From contig JAFAIY010000642.1 in NCBI GenBank assembly GCA_019236485.1, forward strand, positions 1-10,572: DNA of 10,572 bases, written 5' to 3'. The notes beneath the pieces are model-generated. The model did no database searches and was not told the origin of the DNA. It saw only the letters and a program-made list of their open reading frames with translations. The position numbers and the translations under genes were made by a program. Shown piece after piece: positions 6,432 through 10,572 of this stretch (position 1 is its first letter; every line of letters starts with the position of its first letter). Source of the DNA: Comamonas sp. Its GTDB lineage: Bacteria; Pseudomonadota; Gammaproteobacteria; Burkholderiales; Burkholderiaceae_C.

Positions 6432-6457
6432 AAAAGGGCAGCCCATGCTGCCCTTTT
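6432..6457 (-). terminator. Rho-independent terminator downstream of the MFS gene
   Basis: AAAAGGGCAGC (minus strand 6457-6447) and GCTGCCCTTTT (6442-6432) form a perfect 11-base stem around a four-base loop. One further T (6431) makes a five-T tract on the minus strand. It lies 17 bases after the MFS stop codon and separates that transcript from the Nif3 gene. The plus strand also ends in four T. Confidence 0.87.
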
Positions 6458-6474
6458 GCTGATCGCGGGTCGGC

Positions 6475-7800
6475 TCAGGCCTTTTTGGCCTGCCAGCCCT
6501 TGCAGGCCAGAGGCCAGAAGCCCATGGCCATGCCAAGCACGCCCATGGCCGCCACATAGTGAGCCGGAGCCATCACATCGGCCTGCTGCCACACGGACAC
6601 CAGCATGGGAGTCAGGCCGCCGAACACCGCATAAGCCATGTTGTAGGCAAAGGACAGGCCGGTAAAGCGCACTTCGGGCGGGAAGGCGCGCACGCCCACC
6701 ACGGGCAGCAAGGAGATCGCGCCCACGAAAAAGCCCACCGTCGCATAGGTGCAGATCAGCGAATCCTCGCTGCCCGGCAGGTTCAGATAGAACAGATAGG
6801 CCGTGACCGTCATGCCGCCCCAGCCGAGAACCATGGCCACCTTGGTGCCCAGCTTGTCGGACAGCCAGCCCCAGAACACGCAGCCCAGGGTCAGCGTCAC
6901 CGTGGCCACGGCATTGGCCTTGAGCGCCAGCGCCGGAGCGATGTGGAAAACCTTCTGCAGATAGGAAGGCGTGAACAGGATCACCACCACGATGGCCGTG
7001 GACAGCACCCAGGTCATCAGCGCCACGATCACGCAGGCTTCGCGGTGCTCGCGCAGAATGGTCTTGATGGGCAGCTCACGGTCGGCGGCCTTGCGGGCCT
7101 GCAGCTCCTGGAAGATGGGGGTTTCGTGCAGGAACTTGCGCAGATACACCGACACCAGGCCGAACACGCCGCCCAGAATGAACGGCAGACGCCAGGCCCA
7201 GTCGTGGATCTCTGCCTGGCTGTACGCGCTGTTGAGCCAGACGCCGATGATGGAGCCCAGGAAAATGCCGCCGGTGATGCCCGAGGTCAGCGAACCGATC
7301 GCGAAACCATAGCGCTTGGCGGGCGCATGTTCGGCCACGAACACCCAGGCGCCGGGCATCTCGCCGCCAATCGCCGCGCCCTGCATCACCCGCATCAGCA
7401 GCAGCAGGATGGGAGCGGCCAAGCCTATGCTCTCATAGGTCGGCAGCAGGCCGATGACCAGGGTGGGCACGGCCATCAGGAACACCGACAGCGTGAACAT
7501 CTTCTTGCGGCCCAGAATGTCGCCGAAGTGGGCGATCAGAATGCCGCCGATCGGGCGCGCCAGATAGCCGGCCGCGAAAATGCCCAGGGTCTGCAGCTGG
7601 CGCATCCAGTCCGGCAGCGAAGCCGGGAAGAACAGCGAGCCGATCACATTGGCAAAAAAGACGAACACCACGAAGTCATAGAACTCCAGCGTTCCGCCCA
7701 GAGCCGACAGGCCCAGGGTCTTGTAGTCCTCCCGGTTCAGGAGACGATTCGGCACCGCAGCCGACGTCATGGTCGGTGCAGCGCGGTCAAGCGTAGTCAT
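6475..7800 (-). CDS. MFS transporter, metabolite:H+ symporter (MHS) family
   Basis: This is a 441-residue inner-membrane permease with about 12 transmembrane segments. Family features include GGTLEFYDFVVFVFF at TM1 (35-49) and the MHS-type motif A after TM2, ARPIGGILIAHFGDILGRKK (81-100). They also include RVMQGAAIGGEMPGAW (137-152), WAWRLPFILGG after TM5 (201-211), and a second motif-A-like GWLSDKLGTK (311-320). MHS members such as ProP, KgtP, ShiA and citrate carriers move organic acids or compatible solutes with protons; the substrate here cannot be read from sequence. The ATG at 7800 has AGGAAA six to seven bases upstream. A longer in-frame start at 7857 has no such support and adds an atypical 19-residue leader. 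The gene is an independent transcription unit: divergent spacer upstream, terminator downstream. Nothing links it clearly to the Nif3 or pdxA genes beyond strand and proximity. Confidence 0.9.
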   Translation of the reverse strand: MTTLDRAAPTMTSAAVPNRLLNREDYKTLGLSALGGTLEFYDFVVFVFFANVIGSLFFPASLPDWMRQLQTLGIFAAGYLARPIGGILIAHFGDILGRKKMFTLSVFLMAVPTLVIGLLPTYESIGLAAPILLLLMRVMQGAAIGGEMPGAWVFVAEHAPAKRYGFAIGSLTSGITGGIFLGSIIGVWLNSAYSQAEIHDWAWRLPFILGGVFGLVSVYLRKFLHETPIFQELQARKAADRELPIKTILREHREACVIVALMTWVLSTAIVVVILFTPSYLQKVFHIAPALALKANAVATVTLTLGCVFWGWLSDKLGTKVAMVLGWGGMTVTAYLFYLNLPGSEDSLICTYATVGFFVGAISLLPVVGVRAFPPEVRFTGLSFAYNMAYAVFGGLTPMLVSVWQQADVMAPAHYVAAMGVLGMAMGFWPLACKGWQAKKA

Positions 7801-8043
7801 GGTGTTTCCTAGATCGAACAACAGGACAGCGCGGAGAGGCCGCTGATCACGGGTCAACGTGCAGAGGCGGACCGATTGAGGCGGGCTTCAGGTACAAAGC
7901 CGCGCCACGCTGAACGCGATCACTTGGTAGGCGATCGCTTCAGTAAACGGCGAGGAAAGCGCGGTCGAAAAATCATTCTAGGGTTTACACCCATGGTTAC
8001 GACCTACGCAAAACTACAGACAACTACAGTCCTATGCGCACCC

Positions 8044-8092
8044 GGCCTGCAGCCTCCGGCGGTTTGCGCTATGCAAATGCGGGCCGCAGGCC
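8044..8092. repeat. Inverted repeat with nested inner dyad upstream of the DegS-like gene
   Basis: GGCCTGCAGCC (8044-8054) is the inverse of GGCCGCAGGCC (8082-8092) except at one base. Inside the 27-base interval, TTTGC (8063-8067) and GCAAA (8073-8077) form a smaller dyad around five bases. It may be a structured leader or a protein-binding site. Confidence 0.5.
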
Positions 8093-8101
8093 TCGCGCTT
8101 T

Positions 8102-8115
8102 GGCATGGCCATGCC
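8102..8115. promoter_or_regulatory. Perfect 14-base palindrome, candidate operator
   Basis: GGCATGGCCATGCC is fully self-complementary and ends 42 bases before the ATG of the DegS-like gene. Having no loop, it suits binding by a dimeric regulator better than an RNA hairpin. No regulator is known for it. Confidence 0.45.
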
Positions 8116-8157
8116 TCACAATGTGGACTTGTTCCCCTCACTCTTCATACGCATTAC

Positions 8158-9315
8158 ATGAAACGCACCTGGCTGCTGTTTTCGCAGGTCGTCACCGTGC
8201 TGGTGGCTATCTATTTTGTAGTGGCTACCCTGCAGCCCGGCTGGCTTCAGCGGGGAAGTATCCGCAGCGGTGCGGGCATTTCGCTGCTGCAGGCACCGGC
8301 CACGCCGGCCGGTGAAGTCGCTCCGGGCAGCTTTGCGCCCGCGGCGCGCAAGGCCGCGCCCGCCGTGGTCAGCATCAACACCAGCAAGGCCGTGCGCCAC
8401 CCGCGCGCCAACGATCCCTGGTTCCAGTTCTTCTTTGGCGACCAGGGGCCGCAGGAGCAATCTGGTTTAGGCAGCGGCGTCATCATCAGTCAAGATGGCT
8501 ACATACTCACCAACAACCATGTGGTCGAAGGCGCGGACGATATCGAGGTCACGCTGACCGACAGCCGCCAGGCCAAGGCCAAGGTGATAGGCACCGATCC
8601 CGAGACCGATCTGGCCATACTCAAGATCGAGCTCGACAAGCTGCCCGTCATCGTGCTCGGCAATTCCGACCAGGTCGCCGTGGGCGACCGCGTGCTGGCC
8701 ATTGGCAACCCCTTCGGCGTGGGCCAGACCGTGACCAGCGGCATCATCAGCGCGCTGGGCCGCAGCCAGCTGGGCATCAACACCTTCGAGAACTTCATCC
8801 AGACCGATGCGGCCATCAACCCCGGCAACTCGGGCGGCGCGCTGGTGGATGCCAACGGCAGCCTGCTGGGCATCAACACCGCCATCTACTCGCGCTCGGG
8901 CGGCAGCATGGGCATAGGTTTTGCGATTCCCGTATCCACGGCCAAGATGGTGCTGGACAGCATCGTCAGGGACGGCAAGGTCACGCGCGGCTGGATCGGT
9001 GTCGAGCCCAACGAGCTCTCGCCCGAGCTGGCCGAAACCTTTGGCGTCAAGGCCGATGCGGGCGTCATCATCACCGGCGTGCTCCAGGCCGGCCCCGCGG
9101 CCCAGGCCGGTATGCGCCCCGGCGACGTGATCGTCCAGGTCGGCGAGACCCCCACCCGCAATGTCTCCGAGCTGCTCACGGCCGTGGCTGCGCTCAAGCC
9201 CGGCACGGCCACCAAGTTCGATGTGCGCCGTGGCGACAGCAAGGTCGTGCTCGACGTCACGCCCGGCACACGGCCCACGGCCAGCACGCTGCAGCAGCAG
9301 GGCCGACGCCCCTGA
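8158..9315 (+). CDS. DegS-like membrane-anchored periplasmic serine protease (S1C/HtrA family, one PDZ domain)
   Basis: HtrA-family proteases cleave misfolded or regulatory proteins in the periplasm; DegS-type members start the envelope stress response by cutting an anti-sigma factor. The 385-residue protein has a single N-terminal membrane segment (about 7-25: LFSQVVTVLVAIYFVVATL) and no clear signal cleavage site. A trypsin-like domain follows (about 60-270) with catalytic H121 in LTNNHVVEG, D151 in TDLAIL and S225 in GNSGGALV. One PDZ domain (about 278-370: RGWIGVEPNEL, then AGMRPGDVIVQVG) ends the fold. One PDZ and a membrane anchor resemble DegS more than DegP or DegQ. Chain length is near E. 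coli DegS (355). The ATG at 8158 directly precedes the anchor, but no Shine-Dalgarno is visible before it. In-frame upstream ATGs (8071, 8077) would put an unlikely leader before the anchor. A strong terminator follows. No rseA or rpoE gene is in the window, so the target is unknown. Confidence 0.93.
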   Translation: MKRTWLLFSQVVTVLVAIYFVVATLQPGWLQRGSIRSGAGISLLQAPATPAGEVAPGSFAPAARKAAPAVVSINTSKAVRHPRANDPWFQFFFGDQGPQEQSGLGSGVIISQDGYILTNNHVVEGADDIEVTLTDSRQAKAKVIGTDPETDLAILKIELDKLPVIVLGNSDQVAVGDRVLAIGNPFGVGQTVTSGIISALGRSQLGINTFENFIQTDAAINPGNSGGALVDANGSLLGINTAIYSRSGGSMGIGFAIPVSTAKMVLDSIVRDGKVTRGWIGVEPNELSPELAETFGVKADAGVIITGVLQAGPAAQAGMRPGDVIVQVGETPTRNVSELLTAVAALKPGTATKFDVRRGDSKVVLDVTPGTRPTASTLQQQGRRP

Positions 9316-9334
9316 GCGAGCCGCTCGCACCCCA

Positions 9335-9358
9335 AGCCAGCGCCCGCGCTGGCTTTTT
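9335..9358 (+). terminator. Rho-independent terminator of the DegS-like gene
   Basis: AGCCAGCGC (9335-9343) pairs perfectly with GCGCTGGCT (9346-9354) and is followed by a five-T tract (9354-9358). The two-base gap implies that the innermost pair opens in RNA. It begins 20 bases after the stop codon. Confidence 0.88.
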
Positions 9359-9393
9359 CATGCCCTAGATCGACTCAAACCCATATAACTGAG

Positions 9394-9412
9394 GCGCCAG
9401 CAGCTATCAAAA
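9394..9412 (-). repeat. 19-base interspersed repeat, copy 2
   Basis: The minus strand reads TTTTGATAGCTGCTGGCGC, exactly as at 5587-5605. On that strand it comes one base after the tatC terminator, so both copies lie in the 3' flank of a minus-strand gene in the same orientation. Bases next to the core differ between the copies. Confidence 0.65.
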
Positions 9413-9413
9413 C

Positions 9414-9444
9414 AAAAGCCCTTGAAGAACTTCAAGGGCTTTTT
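9414..9444. terminator. Bidirectional terminator between convergent protease gene and tatC
   Basis: AAAAGCCCTTGAAG (9414-9427) pairs perfectly with CTTCAAGGGCTTTT (9430-9443), with five T on the plus strand (9440-9444) and four T on the minus strand. It lies 32 bases beyond the tatC stop codon. It also backs up the protease gene terminator about 55 bases earlier. Confidence 0.92.
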
Positions 9445-9476
9445 GCATGGGGGCGGGACGGGAGAGCGCCGGGACC

Positions 9477-10286
9477 TCAGTTGTTGTCCGCGGGCTTGTC
9501 CACCGCTGTGCCGGCCTCCTCGGCCTCGGGAGCCCGCGAGGCCTTGTTGAACCAGCGCGCGCCTATGATGCCCACCTCGTAGAGCAGGCACATGGGCACG
9601 GCCAGCGCCAGCTGCGAGATCACATCGGGAGGCGTGATCACCGCCGCGATGATGAAGGCCAGCACCACGAAATAGCCGCGGAAGGACTTGAGCTTGTCGA
9701 TTTCCACCAGGTCGAAGCGCACCAGCAGCATCACCACGATGGGCACCTGGAAGGCCGCCGCAAAAGCGATGTAGAGCGAAAGGATTGCCTCCACATAGGA
9801 GGCGATATCGGGCGTCGCGGCCACGCTGGCCGGCGTGAAGTGCTGTATGAACTTGAACATATTGCCCAGCACGAAGAACTGCACAAAGGCAATGCCCGCG
9901 TAGGCCAGCAGGCTGCCGAATAGGATCAGCGGCAGCACAAACTTCTTTTCATGGCTGTACAGGCCCGGCGCCACGAAGGCCCAGATCTGGTACATGATCC
10001 AGGGCAGCACCAGCAGCACGGCCACCATCATCAGCACCTTGAGCGGCACGAAGAACGGCGAGAACACGCCCACCGCGATCAGCTTGGCGCCGGGCGGCAT
10101 ATGTTCCTTGATGGGGTGGGCGATAAAGTCGATCAGGCCGTCCGGACCAGGCCAGAACATCAACAGCGCGATACCTAAGCCAATGCCGTAAATGCAGTAC
10201 AGCAGGCGATCGCGCAGCTCCATCAGGTGCTGTACAAACGGCTGCTCCGTGCCGGCCAGTTCGTCTTCTTTAGAGGGTTCGGACAT
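9477..10286 (-). CDS. tatC: TatC, core subunit of the twin-arginine translocase
   Basis: TatC is the six-helix inner-membrane receptor that, with TatB, binds twin-arginine signal peptides and recruits TatA to export folded proteins. With the ATG at 10286 the product is 269 residues. Conserved elements are the cytoplasmic HLMELRDRL (20-28), FSPFFVPLK (75-83), LPWIMYQIWAFVAPGLYSHEKK (94-115, with E113 at the position of the signal-peptide-binding glutamate in the first loop), and VITPPDVISQ (216-225). The C-terminal tail from about 248 is acidic, polar and family-variable. A longer in-frame start at 10370 would add 28 cysteine-rich residues before MSEPSKEDEL and is rejected. The ribosome binding site is weak (GGGG about 18 bases upstream at best). 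It follows tatB on the same strand after an unusually long 144-base gap. The Rieske protein made from petA in this window is a likely client. Confidence 0.95.
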   Translation of the reverse strand: MSEPSKEDELAGTEQPFVQHLMELRDRLLYCIYGIGLGIALLMFWPGPDGLIDFIAHPIKEHMPPGAKLIAVGVFSPFFVPLKVLMMVAVLLVLPWIMYQIWAFVAPGLYSHEKKFVLPLILFGSLLAYAGIAFVQFFVLGNMFKFIQHFTPASVAATPDIASYVEAILSLYIAFAAAFQVPIVVMLLVRFDLVEIDKLKSFRGYFVVLAFIIAAVITPPDVISQLALAVPMCLLYEVGIIGARWFNKASRAPEAEEAGTAVDKPADNN

Positions 10287-10430
10287 GGTGCAAAACTGCG
10301 CCAGAACCCCTTGGGCTCTGCACGCATGAAACAACAACGCCCGCGGACACGGGCAAGAGGCGACATGCAAAACGCAGACCGGCGCCCCCGGCGGGCGGCC
10401 AGGTGGCCGGCAGGCTGCGCATGGACATGC

Positions 10431-10572
10431 TCAACGGAACTTCTGCGGGCGGAAACGCGCCACGCGCGCCGCACCCGACTGGACCCTGGTGCGCACACCG
10501 GTACGGGCCTTGTACCACTGGGGCACGGCGCCGCGCTTGAGACGCCAGTTCTTGCGCGGGTGCTTGAAGGCA
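10431..10572 (-). CDS. tatB: TatB C-terminal end (cut by window edge)
   Basis: The minus strand from the right edge gives 46 codons before a TGA at 10433-10431: [20 protein letters not shown], then [20 protein letters not shown] and RPQKFR. I recognise this as the basic C-terminal tail typical of TatB in Burkholderiales (NWRLKRG, QWYK and ARVARFRP segments). TatB pairs with TatC in the signal-peptide receptor complex. The functional parts, the N-terminal membrane helix and amphipathic helix, lie outside the window. The position immediately upstream of tatC supports the call. The frame is too short for confident identification without that context. Confidence 0.83.
   Translation of the reverse strand, partial: AFKHPRKNWRLKRGAVPQWYKARTGVRTRVQSGAARVARFRPQKFR

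Larger units (their letters stand above)
7801..8157. promoter_or_regulatory. Divergent non-coding spacer with dyads and a tandem repeat
   Basis: This 357-base stretch separates the start of the MFS gene from the start of the DegS-like gene and must contain both 5' regions. No credible gene is seen in it. An open frame on the plus strand runs through part of it into the protease gene, but its translation has no recognisable or membrane-protein character. I see no consensus sigma-70 promoter for either gene. It contains the palindrome GCGATCGC (7931-7938), two 10-base near-repeats AACTACAGAC/AACTACAGTC (8012-8031), a long dyad (8044-8092), and a perfect 14-base palindrome (8102-8115). These are candidate operator or leader elements. 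Confidence 0.6.

Noticed and set aside
6559..7812. 417-codon plus-strand open frame opposite the MFS gene
   Set aside because: Low-complexity Gln/His/Arg/Gly content and no family signature; the minus strand encodes a clear 12-helix permease with a ribosome binding site.
8012..8031. Possible start of a CRISPR-like or longer tandem array
   Set aside because: Only two good 10-base units with no spacer structure; kept only as a possible protein-binding repeat.
7876..8157. 94-codon N-terminal extension of the DegS-like frame
   Set aside because: It would place an arginine-rich, non-membrane leader before the conserved signal anchor; the spacer looks non-coding.
10270..10518. 82-codon minus-strand frame between tatB and tatC
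   Set aside because: It overlaps both genes in another frame and has no recognisable features; the tatB reading to TGA at 10433-10431 is better supported.
1..10572. Defence island, toxin-antitoxin pair, mobile element or prophage remnant
   Set aside because: All well-supported genes belong to housekeeping or transport families, and no transposase, integrase, attachment site or defence-type protein was seen.

Overview
The window is GC-rich chromosomal DNA from a betaproteobacterium. Protein signatures and gene order (sspB, sspA, petCBA, mscL, Nif3-type protein, DegS-like protease, tatC, tatB) point to Burkholderiales, most likely Comamonadaceae of the Comamonas/Delftia/Acidovorax type. That placement rests on recalled family knowledge, not on a search. 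No tRNA, rRNA, CRISPR array, transposase or phage gene is visible.

Region 1 (1-3844, minus strand) is a respiratory/stress cluster read right to left: petA (Rieske), petB (cytochrome b), petC (cytochrome c1), sspA (RNA polymerase-associated GST-fold protein) and the 5' part of sspB (ClpXP adaptor, cut by the left edge). The three pet genes are separated by only 14 and 17 bases. sspA is flanked on both sides by hairpins followed by U tracts, so ssp expression is probably attenuated or depends on read-through. Region 2 (3845-4472) is a divergent promoter region and mscL on the plus strand, closed by a bidirectional terminator shared with the convergent pdxA.

Region 3 (4487-7800, minus strand) holds an MFS transporter of the metabolite:H+ symporter type with its own terminator, then a Nif3-family metal protein and a PdxA-family dehydrogenase. 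A 357-base divergent spacer (7801-8157) carries several dyads and a short tandem repeat but no gene. Region 4 (8158-10572) is a membrane-anchored DegS-like serine protease on the plus strand, two terminators, then tatC and the 3' end of tatB on the minus strand.

Functionally much of the window concerns the cell envelope: the bc1 complex passes electrons from quinol to cytochrome c, TatB/TatC export folded proteins such as the Rieske subunit, the DegS-like protease handles periplasmic stress, MscL relieves osmotic pressure, and SspA/SspB act on transcription and proteolysis under stress. I see no convincing undescribed multigene system. The points worth a second look are mainly regulatory: the hairpins around sspA, the structured spacer upstream of the protease gene, a 19-base exact repeat found downstream of two different genes, and the unusual context of pdxA.
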